Shown in pieces: positions 53,197 to 64,000 of a stretch of DNA of 64,000 nt (positions are counted from its first letter, which is position 1; each line of letters starts with the position of its first letter). This DNA is from Puccinellia tenuiflora (Eukaryota > Streptophyta > Magnoliopsida > Poales > Poaceae). Below the pieces are notes generated by a model. It had not been told where the DNA came from. It saw only the letters and a list, made by a program, of their open reading frames with translations, and made no database searches. Made by a program: the position numbers and the translations under genes. The stretch lies in contig QRDG01000398.1 of NCBI GenBank assembly GCA_012064385.1, positions 62,001-126,000 of the forward strand, read 5' to 3'.

Positions 53197-56100
53197 TGTA
53201 ACAGCCCTAACGTGGTAACGAAAAATACGAAGAATTTTTCCACTTTTTGTTTCCATGTTTGCATCATCTCATCCATATGCATTTTTTTGGCCATTTCAAA
53301 CTTTCACTTGGAAACAATTGAAATGGGAAGCCCAAACTTCTCAACATCCAACTAATGAAAATGCCAAACTTGGAAACCAACTAAATGCACCTCCAAATTG
53401 TTCAGGAGTTCTAGCTTTGCCTTGTATAACAAATTCTCACTTTCCAAATTTTTGGTTAAATAAGAAATGAGTTTAAGAATTCAAGTTGGCTGAAATTCAA
53501 TTCCTATTCTGGAGCCAATTTAGAACTTCCAAAAATTTCAAACTAAAATCATGGGGAGTTTCAATGTGGTGGTGAGAATCTCCCTGATTAATTTCACTAT
53601 TTTTGGAAATGGTTAATTGCTCCAATTAAATGGTGTTTGCAATTTATCAAAAATGACTAAATCTAAACCCTTTGAACAATTGTTGCCCAAAACATTTTAT
53701 CTTGGACCACCAATTTTTGTGGAGGTTCTAACAGTTAATTCTAGCTTATATGATTTTTTCTGGGTTTTTAGAAAATATCCTGGTGCTTTATTTAAATGGT
53801 TAAAACCTGCTGCTAGGCTTGTTTGTAATTAATTCAAAAGTTCCAGGGGCCTTTTTGCGATTCTTCTTTCCCTCTCTCTCCTCTCTCCACTGTGGCCATG
53901 GCACTGGCGCCATGCCCGACTGCCGGCCGAGCTGCCTTGCCGCCGTGGCCTGTGAGCGTTTAGGAGCTGACCATGCCGTGCACCTGCTCCCTAGATCTCC
54001 CTCCTCTCTCCCCGTCCCGACCACAAATTTCCGGATCGGGCGATTCTTTTCCCTCTCCCAAGCTCCTCCCTCACCGCCGAACGTGCCGAGCTCGCCGCCG
54101 TCACTCCCGAGCGTCCCGGTCAAATCGAAGGGTGTGGCGAGCACCGCCGCCTCCCCTGCTTCCTCCTCTGCGGCGGAATTGAACCAGGGCGGCCCGGGAC
54201 CGACGTTTCCGTCCTCGACATCACGCCCCGGCCGCGCCGCTCGCTGGGCCGATTCCGGCAGTCCCCGCTTCTCCGCGTCGTCGTCATCCACACGTGCGAC
54301 GTCAGGGTGAGCCCCGCTCTCTTTAAGCCCTCTCCTCGCGCCCTCTTTCCCTCTCTCACCGCCGTTTCTTGGTCGCCGTCCTCGTCGGTGGCCGCCGCAC
54401 GCGTGCCCGGCCTGGGCGTCGGCCTGAGCCGGCCAGCAGGCCGGCTGGTTCCGAGGGAGGCCCGGCCTAACGCCTGGCCTGGGCCGGCCACGAGGCCGGC
54501 TCCCTCTGGCTTGGGCCCGGCCTGGCCCCGGTTTGGGCCGGCTCTGAGGCCGGCCTGCTCTGCCACTGTCCCGGCCTGCGCCCCGGCCTGGGCCGACCTG
54601 TGGGCCGGCCTGCAACAGTAAAATCTGCGAATTTGGAAAATATGTTGGAATTTAAATAATTCATAACTATTTGAGACATGCTTCAATTTCGACAAATCAA
54701 ATTTCCAAATGTTCAGAAAAACAAACTCTACCATCTTGGAGTCATTGTAACCTTCTTTGGTATTATATTATTTTGGTTATTTTAAGAATTCCTAAAATGG
54801 GTTAAATAATCCCAAATTAGGAAAATTCATAACTTATTAAATAATTGTCCAAAATTTATGAATTAAATATCAAAGTGATCAACTTGTCAAATGCTATCAA
54901 ACCATGCACTTCTCACATCATGATCACAAACTTTTGTTTGATGTTATTCATAATTGGTTTAAATGAATTAAATCCTTTATTTAATTAATATGCTATTTAT
55001 TCATCGGTGCTCCGAAAATTACAAATAAATTACCGAAATGATCGGAAGAACGAATCCTACCCATTCATGTCATGTTCATGCATATTTGAGCCACTTCTAT
55101 AATAATTTGATAATTTATGAAGAATGTGGTCACTAAGATAAATATGGAGTGGTGTCCAAATAATTGCACTAACTATTTGGAACTCCATTTAAATTGTTAA
55201 ATAAATTAAATGATATTATCTTTGCATCAATTGGACATGTCATCTTGTGTTTGCGCATTGCACCTTGTGATCGTGTGATTTATGTGTTCTTCGTGTTTCT
55301 CTTTTGGGGTATCGATAGATTCCGGAGTCGAGGGTCTCTCTACTTACCCCGCCGAGCAGTACTTCACGCCCGGGCAGCAAGGCAAGAGATAACCTAACCT
55401 TCTTGGCATTCTAGCATCCTAATGTTTTATAAACTTATTTTATCCACCAGAATATTTGCATGCGATTCAAATGTCTCTTTTATTCAGAATATAGAGAATC
55501 CTATGATTGCATGTCTTTCCCCGAGCCAATCACATGTGTCCCTACCTATGAACCCTAGTGTTGATGTGTTGGCCGGATACAAAATATAATTGTGGGTATA
55601 TGCTTAGCCATGCTTAGAAATGCCTAGTTGAAATACTAGTTATGCCCGTTATTGAATTACATAATTATTGATGTTGATGGAATGAATCGGGCTTGGTGGA
55701 GATATGTGATGCTTAATTAAATTGCTAAAGGCTTGGATGAGTTGCCCTCGGGGAGGGTGTTTTGCCTCATTCTTGCCGCCTAGGCTGAGAGTGCTTTTAG
55801 CTAGAACCAAGAACCGAGCGTGCTTCCATTGGTGGGTGTATGGGCGCCTTACTGACCGAATAATTTGTGAGGGGCTTGTCAAGGGTCCTCTAGTTTGCTA
55901 TTTCCATTTGCGCGTGTGTGGTGTGGGTGGAAAAAAAATCGATGAGGATGGTGGTGTTTAGGATGTGACGGTGGGGCAGGGTGCTGGGAGCGCTGAACCT
56001 GTCCTTCCGCCACTGATGGTCCTTGAGTAAGCCTCATGCATTGTAAAGGTCTAACCGCGCCCGCTCGCCGGCCTTCCCCGGAAGAGGGCCAATCAGGTGA

Positions 56101-56942
56101 GCCGGACGGTACCAATGGGTAAAATAGTACACCCCTGCAGGGTTAAATCTTTTCGAAAAGCCGTGTCCACGGTTATGGACAAACTCTTGGGAAAGGCGGA
56201 TTAGCTCATAGATAACTTTAACCTAATTGATATGGCAGCTAAAGGTTGCATAATCAACTTGTGACAAAGGTTCATTTCCTCGAGGGTGATTCGAGGGGGT
56301 GCCTTGGTGGAGATGAGTGTGGTTGGTTACAAAAGGGTTCGATGAGAACCGATGATGACAATGTTACTTTCTTACCCCTTTTGAAAAGTATTCTGAGTAG
56401 ACGAATGCCATGAGTCCTTTTATGTTTCGGTTTATGAAAATCAGCTTTATGCAAAAGGAAATACATATACAGCTTTAGAGCCTCCGTCAGTCATTGGGCC
56501 TATATCGCCCTACTAAACTTGCGAGTACATCGTACTCAGTCTCTCTTTGCTGCCTCTATGATTTTTGTATTTCAGAGGAGGACGACACCGAGGAGTTAGG
56601 TGGGTTCTTCGTGGACGTCGACTACTAGTCTGGGGTTCCAGGTGGCAGCTTGGGACCGTGGAACAAGCTGGCTTGGGTGATGTTATTGTAGGCCTCTTAG
56701 GCCATATATTTGCTTCTTGTGGTTAGACAACACTACCCGCTTCCGCTTGATGAATGGTTGGTCTGTGACCTTTTGTTGTGTAATATTTGTATTCTTCTCC
56801 TTATATGAGTTGCTATATGATTTGTGTCGTAGAGTCATGCAATGTGCCAGTTTGTTCCACAAGTCTCGATCTCTGTGTTATACCTTGATGGTTGTGCCAA
56901 TTACATAGCCTCTCTGTATAATTCCGGGGTCGGGGCGTTACA
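53197..56942. mobile_element. Solo LTR (3.75 kb) with TSD ATGTG
   Basis: The sequence starts TGTAACAGCCC and ends GGGGCGTTACA, and is flanked by ATGTG at 53192-53196 and 56943-56947. It has no PBS, PPT or Pol domains, and its ends do not recur internally, so it is a long solo LTR (or a non-coding LARD-like unit). A GC-rich block at 53,870-54,620 gives long but meaningless frames. Confidence 0.85.
54395..54615. repeat. GGCCGG-rich palindromic microrepeats
   Basis: About fifteen copies of GGCCGGC, GCCCGGCCTG or CTGGGCCGGCC-like words occur in 220 bp inside the solo LTR, forming a dense CpG and fold-back cluster. Confidence 0.85.
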
Positions 56943-56947
56943 ATGTG

Positions 56948-57394
56948 GCTGGGCGACCAGAGCGGCACATGGAGTCTGGGAGGTCATATGTCTGTGGCGG
57001 CTGCGTGGCCGCGCTACCGGGGAGCCGCAGCAGCTGCTCGTTCCCGCGCTACCACTGCTGCCGCACCACCGTCCTCGCGTCGCCGCGGCATCGTCGCAGC
57101 GCGCCACCCTCCATTGTGGCTCCGCACTGCCGGCCTCCTAGAAGCATGCTGCCCGCCAGCCTGCTGATCTGCCATAGAGAAAAAAGAGAAAAGGGGAGAG
57201 AGGCTAGATGTTAGGCTGCCCTGTGGGGCCAGCACGCGGAGGGGGAGGACATGGAAGGAAAAAGCGGGGTCCTTTCCAGGCCGTTCGTGTTCGTCCATGA
57301 CACAAACTTGGCCCAAATTTGGGACATAAATATGTCAAAACGGACCATAGGTAATGGGGTAGATTCCCATATAATTCTGGCACCTTTAAAGTCG
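56948..57394. other. GC-rich segment, right half
   Basis: This is the continuation of 52681-53196 after the LTR insertion. No protein family is recognised. It ends in AT-richer sequence with GACCATAGGTAATGGGG. Confidence 0.35.
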
Positions 57395-57399
57395 GTAAT

Positions 57400-58727
57400 T
57401 GATGTCTACTACGCGCTTCTATTCTTGTAGACAGTGTTGGGCCTCCAAGTGCAGAGGTTTGTAGGACAGCAGCAATTTTCCCTTAAGTGAGTAACCCAAG
57501 GTTTATCGAATCCACGGGAGGAAGAGGTTGAACGTATCCTCTCTCAAGCAACCCTGCAATTAAGATACAAGAAGTCTCTTGTGTCCCCAACACACCTAAT
57601 ACAATTGTCAGTTGTATAGGTGCACTAGTTCGGCGAAGAGACGGTAAAATACAAGTGATATGGATGGTAAAAGGTGAATTTGTAATTCTGTAATAAAAAT
57701 GGCAGCAAGCGAACAAGTGACAAAAGTGACTTAAAACTGTGATTCAATGCTTGGAAACAAGGCCTATGGATCCTACTTTCACTAGTGGACTCTCTCAACA
57801 GTTGTAACATAATTGAACACATAAAACACTTTCTCTAACATCATGTAACCAAGACATCCCTCGGAGAAAACCGTGTAGAGCTACAAAGTACACCTCAAAG
57901 TTCGGCCACCACAATTCATGCGTAGGTCTGTCACACCCTAAAGTCCAAACATCACACACGTCACCCACACTGTCACCTTGGCTTTGTGTAACATTGACTC
58001 CGAAAATTATACTAGATAAATTGAGCAACATATCCATACATAATGAAGGGGAAAAACATCCATGAGTTCAACTATATTACAATGCTCATGATCACATAAA
58101 GATCACACCATGGGAGACAGAGATAACCACATAGGTACTAGTAGAGCTCTCAGCCCCGATGAAGGACTACTCCCGGCGCATCATGGGAGGCAGCAACGGC
58201 GATGAATATGACTCCCGGGGCAATTCCCAATCCGGCAGGGTACCGGCATAGGAACTTTTGTCCCCCCAATTAAGGTTTTTGGTGGTGGCGGCGCTCAGAT
58301 GTGTTTTTGGAGAAAATCTTCGATATTCTGACGTTTTTAGGTCAGGAGAGAGAATATATAGGTGAAGAGGCGACACGAGACGGTGGACGAGATGGCGAGG
58401 TGGGGCCAACGCGTGGCCAAGCCTAGGCCGTGCCTGGGGGTCTCCTGGAGGCTGTGGGCCCCTCCCAGACTAGTCCTTCTGGCTCTCGAGGTTTTCAGGC
58501 AAAATCGAATTTCTGTAATGTTTTGGGAATTTTCCGAGCACTTTGGATTTTGGACCTTTTCTGCAATGCACAGACATAATAAACAGAAACTGGCACGCAT
58601 CTTGTCAATAGGTTAGTCCAATAAAATATGCCAAAATGATATGAAAACATAATAAACACATGTGGCATGCATTTGATATAAAACAAGTATGGAACATCAA
58701 AATTATAGATACGTCTGAGACGTATCA
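57400..58727 (-). mobile_element. Solo LTR (1.33 kb) of the TGATACGTCTC family, TSD GTAAT
   Basis: On the minus strand it starts TGATACGTCTCAGACGTATC and ends with TAGTAGACATCA. It is flanked by GTAAT at 57395-57399 and 58728-58732. The block GGCCTCCAAGTGCAGAGGTT near its minus-strand 3' end is a hallmark of a very common Triticeae LTR. No interior or second LTR is present. A degraded relative lies at 14230-15090. Confidence 0.9.
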
Positions 58728-58732
58728 GTAAT

Positions 58733-60170
58733 TTACTCAACTTTTTTATGCGCTTATGGAAGCCAAAAGGACTTTAGGTCTCCAAAATGTTTTCCCTAAC
58801 CTAGCCGCCACAAGCAAGACGACTAAGGCTGCGATCTTCTACCCCCCCTATCTCCACCGACCAGGGCGCTAGTCCGCTCTCCCTCTGACTACTGCTCCGG
58901 CTGCGGGAGGGAGGGGGACTTCGTTCCTCCGCTATGTAGTTAGGGTTTGGCTTTGTAGGTCGTGGTACAACATTGGGGTGGTGGGAGCGGTGTTAGGATG
59001 AATAAATCTGTCTCAACTCCACCCCCACACTGGCGGAGTCCTTCATGGTGGCGTCTTAGAGCTGATGGCATCGTGCGTTTGTTGATCTTTCAGATCGACG
59101 GTGTTAGGATTAATGGATGGCGTCGGCGATGAGGTGGTGGAGACCCCATCAAGTGTGTATCTTCTTCTGCTTTGTCCCCGTTGCTACGGCGTTGTCTCTA
59201 ACGTCATGGTGGAGCAGGGAGGATGTGTTGTCCAGGAGTACGCGCAGATGGTCGTCTTTGCATGTGACAGCTAGAAGATGGTGTATCCTATGTTCGGTTT
59301 GTGGTTGGAGGCTGACAGTTCTGGTTTCATCCTTCGACGTCGTAGCCGTGTGAGGGTGTCGGTTCTGGTGTTCGATGGCGTTTTTGGGGACATGACCCGG
59401 TCTGATTCTTTCAATGACATGGGGTTTCCTTCTGAAAAACTAGTTTGGAGGTCTGTAAAGCTGAAGTTCAGCGATGAAGCCGTTTCGAGGTCGAGTAAAG
59501 AGGTGATCTGTGTTTTTCCCCTTTGGTGGTCTCTTCGGTGGTGTCGAAGGAGAGGAACAAGCACTGGTTTTTTGTGTAGCTTTATCCTATATTTTCAGTC
59601 ATGTAATGTTGGTGTTTACGTGACTTGTAACTCGATCTTTATTTTATATATGAGACACATATTACCGTGCAATTTTTTTATGCGCATGTCTGGAACACAA
59701 CAAAACAATATGATGACCACTCAAACACTAGCCGATACAATATATATTTGTGCAAACTTTTTAAATTTTTTAAAATGCAGTTAAGAATCAATTAATGGCA
59801 ACAAGTTTGATTTACAAATAAATTTAAGTTGGGAGGAAACAAGTTTGAAGCGTACGTAGTGGAACACACGTATACTAGTGCACCGATCGTAGAACAAGGC
59901 AGGAGAATGGTAAGACTAGATACGATGTATTGTTATTTACAGACACGATGAACCTGAACCACATGACGACGACAGTGTTTGACTTTCTTTTGCAGAACAT
60001 AATGAAACAATATTGATTCTAGTATATATAAATAATCATAGGCAGACTCGGTTCCCGCAACCGAGTAGCTCTAAATAAATTCCCCCCAATAAAATTCGTG
60101 TGCAAATATAATGAGGTAACGCGCATTCGTCATAAAAAAAAAAGAAAAGAGGTAGCTTACGCGGCAAGTA
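58733..60170. other. Intergenic, possible retroelement 3' tail
   Basis: 58,950-59,660 has a mixed GC/AT composition with phrases such as GATCTTTCAGATCGACGGTG, and ends in a T-rich stretch. It resembles non-coding tails of grass LINE-like or Helitron-like repeats, but I see no domain or terminus that proves this. Confidence 0.3.
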
Positions 60171-60278
60171 ATGTCCCTTTATATCCAGCGAGAGGCTACT
60201 TGCACTTCTTCTTCTTCTTCATCTACTAGTTGCTAAACACAAACACTTCGTACCTAGCAGGCTAGTACACAGTGAGTC
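60171..60278 (+). promoter_or_regulatory. Core promoter and leader of the kinase-like gene
   Basis: A TTTATAT box at 60178-60184 lies ~95 bp upstream of the ATG at 60279. A CT-rich leader (CTTCTTCTTCTTC) follows, a typical grass 5' UTR arrangement. Confidence 0.6.
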
Positions 60279-61706
60279 ATGGCGGCTATCGTGTTGGAAC
60301 TCGTCGGTCTCATTTTCAGGATCAAGCAGGAGGCGGAAAAGGCGAAGCAGAACAAGCAGGATTGCGACGACCTCGTGCTCTACCTGTCCACGATCGACAA
60401 GGTGCTGCCTACCCTGCCGCAGGACCCGGAGGTTGTCGAGCCGCTTCGCAGGCTGCGCTCCACGCTGGAGGATGCGCACGAGCTGGTCGTCGCCTGCCAG
60501 AAGCGGGGCTCCTTCGGCAAGCTCTGGAATGCCAGCTCCCTGGTCGATAGGTTCAAGGGAGTCTACGCCAGGATATCCTGCGACCTCGGCCTCTTCCCCT
60601 TGGTCTTCCATGCCGCCAACGCCCGCCGCCTCGACAGCGGGTCAATGGCGCCCGCGGGCTCCTCCAGCTCTGGCTCGGTGGCCGTCAAGACTCAGAAGGT
60701 GCTATCGCATGTGAGCTCAGGCTCCAATGGCGATGACAACCCCAAGAAGCTCACGTGGGCAGAGATTGCCGCGGCCACAGACAACCTGGCCGTTGTACTC
60801 GGCGGAGGTCGATCAGGGACGGTGTACAAGGGCCGTCTCCACCACCACGGCCAGGTGCAGGAGGTGGCCGTGAAGTTGCTGAAAAAGGGCGGGCGGCTTC
60901 GCATGGAGGACGCCTACATGGCGGAACTCGAGATCCTCTTCCCCCTCCGCCACAACCACATCGCGCGCCTCGTCGGCTGGTGCGCGGAGGGGGAGAGTCG
61001 CATGTTCGTCTACGAGCACATGAGCAACGGAACGCTCAGAGACCACCTGCGCGTGCGCCCCGGCGGCGGCTCGCCGGTGGCGTCGTCCTGGAGGGCTCGT
61101 CTTGAGGTGCTGCTGGGCGCGGCCCGCGCCATCGACCACCTGCACCGCCGCGCGACGCCGCCGGTGATCCACCGGAACGTCAGCTCGTCCAACATCCTCC
61201 TGGACGCGAGCTGGACGTCGCGCCTCTCCGACTTCGGCCAAGCGCTCTGGCTAGAGGCTGGACAGGAGCACGGTGGCCAGGGCCAGCTCGTCCCGGAGGC
61301 CATCGGCACGTTCGGGTACATCGACCCGGAGTACGAAAACACGAGGCGTGTGAGCCCGGCGAGCGACGTGTACAGCTTCGGAGTGGTGACGCTGGAGGTG
61401 CTCACGGGCAGGCCGCCCGTCAGCAGCAGCAGCTGGGGGAAGTTGGCGGAGAGCCCCGTGACCCTTGTGAGCTCCGTCCTACCGGTGATACAGTACGGCA
61501 ACCTACGTGACGTGCTGGACGGCCGCCCGGCGTTGTTGCCGACGGCGCGGCAGCTGGAGGCGCTGGAGCTCGTGGCGCACACGGCGGCGCGCTGCCTGTG
61601 CCCGCAGGGGAAAGGTCGGCCGGCCATGTCCAACATCGTGGCCAACCTCGAGACAGCGCTCGGGATATTACGCAGTGACGACACTAATCTGCTATTGTGC
61701 TATTAG
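60279..61706 (+). CDS. Intronless receptor-like cytoplasmic kinase homologue, predicted pseudokinase (HRN), with N-terminal four-helix domain
   Basis: 475 aa, starting MAAIVLELVGLIFRIKQEAE. Residues 1-115 form a helical region (VEPLRRLRSTLEDAHELVVA, RFKGVYARISCDLGLFPLV) that fits the MCAfunc/MLKL_NTD-type four-helix bundle found in plant MCA1, some RLCKs and plant MLKL proteins. A Ser/Gly-rich linker (120-152) precedes a kinase fold. Present are the glycine loop LGGGRSGTVYKG (174-185), VAVK with Lys199, Glu216 in helix C, DFG (318-320), GTFGYIDPEY (343-352) and SDVYSFGVVTLEVLTG. The catalytic-loop motif is HRN (298-300, codon AAC at 61176-61178) instead of HRD, so the proton-accepting Asp is replaced by Asn. 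ATP binding may persist, but phosphotransfer should be weak or absent. There is no signal peptide or transmembrane segment, so it is cytoplasmic or membrane-peripheral. The family suggests defence or stress signalling. Confidence 0.9.
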   Translation: MAAIVLELVGLIFRIKQEAEKAKQNKQDCDDLVLYLSTIDKVLPTLPQDPEVVEPLRRLRSTLEDAHELVVACQKRGSFGKLWNASSLVDRFKGVYARISCDLGLFPLVFHAANARRLDSGSMAPAGSSSSGSVAVKTQKVLSHVSSGSNGDDNPKKLTWAEIAAATDNLAVVLGGGRSGTVYKGRLHHHGQVQEVAVKLLKKGGRLRMEDAYMAELEILFPLRHNHIARLVGWCAEGESRMFVYEHMSNGTLRDHLRVRPGGGSPVASSWRARLEVLLGAARAIDHLHRRATPPVIHRNVSSSNILLDASWTSRLSDFGQALWLEAGQEHGGQGQLVPEAIGTFGYIDPEYENTRRVSPASDVYSFGVVTLEVLTGRPPVSSSSWGKLAESPVTLVSSVLPVIQYGNLRDVLDGRPALLPTARQLEALELVAHTAARCLCPQGKGRPAMSNIVANLETALGILRSDDTNLLLCY

Positions 61707-62324
61707 AGCGATCCATGACGACGACTCACCAAGATCATATATGTGCTGTGCTGCTCCTTATTACTTCGATTTTCCTTTTGATTTCGGTCTTTCCTACGTA
61801 CGTACGTGGTTAAGTGCATGCCGCGTTAGTGTCAAGAAAAAAAGTAACCGCATGCATGCTTCGTTTTTGTTTTAATCACCTGAACTGTGCTGCTGTCAAG
61901 TTGTTAGCCGTGGTGAGAAACTTAATTTATGCCATGTTTGGTACACCTATCATACCTCATTTATAATCCGTGTATTAATTTTCAAGCCTAAACTATATTT
62001 TCCCAAACATGCCTAAACATGGCAGCCAAGAGCCAACAACGAAATATATGTAAGACAACGAACGTACATTGCAATCACAATGCTATGTAATAGATATCAA
62101 ACAAGTTGAAGCTCCGTGGAACGGATAACAATGAACATGCATGTTTAAAAACAAAAGATGACACATTCGTGTAGTCATGTACGAACATTATTTGTGCATA
62201 TATCCTTTTCGCGTGTGCTCTTAAGTTTTTCCAGGAACATGACACTAGTGGTGCCGACCTATTTAAGAAGAAAGAAATTTGACAATACTTATAAACGGGT
62301 GATCAAGTTTTTGCAACGAAATAT
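61707..62324. other. 3' flank of the kinase-like gene
   Basis: AT-rich 3' UTR and spacer between the stop codon and the left end of the second CACTA element. No gene is seen. Confidence 0.4.
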
Positions 62325-62339
62325 CACTAGCGGAGACTG

Positions 62340-62572
62340 GCCCTATTGTCCCGGGTCGTGAGGGTCATTTGTCCCGGTTGGCCAATCGGGATAGGCCAGG
62401 CGGGACTAAAGGTCCAACCTTTAGTCGCGGACCTGTCACCAGCCGGGACAAATGGCCCTCAACCTGGCCGTGCTGGGGGCACAACCATTAGTCGCGGTTC
62501 GTGTAACGGGCCGCGACTAATGATTAAGCTTTAGTCGCGGTTCGTATAACGGGCCGCGACTAATGATTCTCT
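62340..62572. repeat. Subterminal repeats of CACTA element 2
   Basis: Several inverted pairs are present, such as GCGGTTCGTGTAACGGGCCG and TTTGTCCCGGTTGGCC with CCGGGACAAATGG. The core motif (TTTAGTCGCGG) differs from that of element 1 (TTTGGTCCCGG). Confidence 0.85.
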
Positions 62573-62782
62573 GCCATGGCAGAGAATTCATTTTGTTTTA
62601 TTTTATTTATTTCTTTTCTTCATTTCAAAATAGTTTTCGTATATTTCTACACTACCACAAACCGTACAAGTTCGAGCAACGTTGTCTTACGATCGAGCAT
62701 ACAAGTATATACAACATTGATAGTTACATGGAGATCACAATTACCGGGACTAAGCCCGTCTATTCGATTACACGGATGGGGA

Positions 62783-64000
62783 TCATCGGTTGCGCCTATT
62801 ATTCACACTAAATTCTCCGGCATCGTCTACCATCTCGGTCATCAAAAATCCCGCCAGTTCCTCTCCAATTTCTATTACGCGTTGCTCTGGTAGGAGCCGT
62901 TCCCGCATTCTGTCGAACTATATAAGAAAAGGAGATCAATATAAAAATCAATCATGATAACAAAAAGTGATGGTAATAAGATAATGTTATGAATGTATTG
63001 CTTGCGTCGACTCTATAATCTTTGTGCTCAGTGGTAAACGCGTGAATAAACTCGGAAACATAGTATCCACATAGATGCGTCCCCGGTGGCTGCCTCGCGC
63101 ACTTTACGAGAATATAATTCAATCAAAATAATAATCTAGCATCATAACTATATTGAAACTATAAGTAAAGAAATGCGCAGACATATCTTGTACTACTTAC
63201 TGAGATCGGAGTTAACGTCAGCTCCTTAGTAAATGAACCCTTCACCAGACTCTTGAACCGGTTCCAAACCCTGCCCGGCAAAGAAAATGAATTAATGAAT
63301 GAGTTATTCACTACCTGATATCTCATGAAATCAATGAAAGAGAACGATATAGCACGAATATTACCTCTGGAGCATATCCTGCATATTGCGGAACTCTTCC
63401 AGGTTTCTCTTTAATGGGTCCATGACTTCAACTATTCCCTTATCAACTCGAATGTTTAGCAGAATCCAGTGGAAGCTGCACACGTTTATATATTCGTCAG
63501 TAACTCATCAATTGCACTTAACATCGAGTAAGCAAAAGTGAATGTGTACAACAGAGTAAGACCCTCACTTAAAGTTGTAAGGAAACAGTATGTGTTCACA
63601 GAAATTTTGCTTCGGTAGAAACCTTAGAAGGTTTTCTGTCGTCTCGTCGGGTTTCGTCATTAGCGTTTCTATATGTACTTTATCTGGGTCAATGAACCCA
63701 ACATTATAGATAGTTTTTTTTACAAGCCTTCATCTTCATTCTGCATAATAGAGTACAAAAGGACATAATGAGAATAATTACACTTGCAATGAACTAAACA
63801 ACTTATATGTAGATAATGAATTCAACAACTTACAGACAATAACAACTCATGAGAGATTTGTCGAGAACGTCGAAATTGTATAACCGGAAGAGTTCTGAAA
63901 AGTCAACATGGACCTCTTCGGCTCGGAAGAAGTAGTCTTGTGGGACTTTCGCCACGATCATTATTCTGTTCCGCTTTACCTCTCTCAAGTACCATTCATG
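62783..64000 (-). CDS. CACTA second gene (C-terminal Ulp1/C48-like protease part), partial
   Basis: Minus-strand exons read without frameshifts. From the right edge: 64000-63840 (WYLREVKRNRIMIVAKVPQD, VHVDFSELFRLYNFDVLDKS), about 63725-63570 (GFIDPDKVHIETLMTKPDET), 63481-63365 (FHWILLNIRVDKGIVEVMDP), about 63270-63200 (WNRFKSLVKGSFTKEL), about 63125-63005 (THLCGYYVSEFIHAFTTEHK) and about 62925-62783 (FDRMRERLLPEQRVIEIGEE, stop TGA). His, Asp and Cys of a Ulp1-like catalytic triad are all present (FHWILL, VMDP, HLCGYY). Exon order and boundaries mirror those at 37819-39060, but here no disruption is visible. Splice sites are approximate, and the upstream Transposase_24-type part lies outside the window. 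Confidence 0.75.

Larger units (their letters stand above)
62325..64000 (-). mobile_element. Second CACTA element, truncated by the window edge
   Basis: The left end starts CACTAGCGGAGACTGG at 62325. It is followed by subterminal words TTTAGTCGCGGTTCGT and GGGCCGCGACTAA in direct and inverted orientation (62,340-62,570). Minus-strand exons of the CACTA second gene follow. The presumed left TSD is TAT at 62322-62324; the right end lies outside the window. Confidence 0.88.

Noticed and set aside
53800..54615. 271-codon minus-strand frame rich in Gly/Arg/Pro
   Set aside because: It lies inside a solo LTR and is produced by GGCC-rich microrepeats.
52681..57394. One large DNA transposon interrupted by the 3.75 kb solo LTR
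   Set aside because: Outer ends share CCGTTTGG/CCGTTCG-like words, but I found no clear TIR or TSD.

Overview
This window is plant nuclear DNA, most likely a Triticeae (wheat/barley group) chromosome arm. Evidence: Ty1-copia and long-LTR retroelements, two CACTA transposons with Triticeae-type termini (CACTAGTAGAAAAAGGGG) and subterminal repeats of the TTTGGTCCCGGTT kind, Stowaway, Tourist-like, hAT and foldback MITEs, GC-rich grass-style exons, and plant-only protein families. No family name was checked against a database.

Layout. 1-1.5 kb: a divergent pair of small helical-protein genes sharing a ~470 bp (GA)n-containing promoter. 1.8-4.9 kb: a CACGGCAAAG repeat cluster, then an internally deleted Ty1-copia element with a perfect TAATG target-site duplication (TSD). 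5-8 kb: MITEs, including two foldback elements. 8.6-13.7 kb (minus): a 13-exon PRMT6-like arginine methyltransferase gene with all splice sites intact but three single-base indels. 14-16.3 kb: degraded LTR sequence and a near-perfect foldback MITE. 16.6-17.2 kb: an OVATE-family (OFP-like) gene. 17.3-25.5 kb: an old minus-strand copia element with a 2.37 kb solo LTR nested in it. 25.5-33.1 kb: a truncated retroelement ORF, a PIF/Harbinger element carrying a 194-codon ORF, a dead DUF295 gene, a composite element holding a captured 2-oxoglutarate dioxygenase fragment, a hAT MITE and a Tourist MITE. 33-37.4 kb: mostly unassigned. 37,380-49,820: a complete 12.4 kb CACTA element (TSD TGG) with disabled TNP2 and a disabled second gene that includes a Ulp1-like protease domain. 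49.8-60 kb: AT-rich spacer and two further solo LTRs (3.75 kb and 1.33 kb), each with a perfect TSD. 60.3-61.7 kb: an intact intronless kinase-like gene with an N-terminal four-helix (MCAfunc/MLKL-type) region and HRN instead of HRD in the catalytic loop. 62,325-end: a second CACTA element, truncated by the window edge.

The host genes show no operon-like or functional grouping; they look like islands between nested transposons. The only complete, uninterrupted host-type reading frames are the small helical gene (924-1499), the OFP-like gene (16614-17249) and the kinase-like gene (60279-61706). The most interesting points are the predicted pseudokinase, the tandem arrays and wobble-paired hairpins inside the CACTA intergenic region, the 9 bp-TSD foldback MITE family (one copy in the OFP promoter), and the captured dioxygenase fragment.
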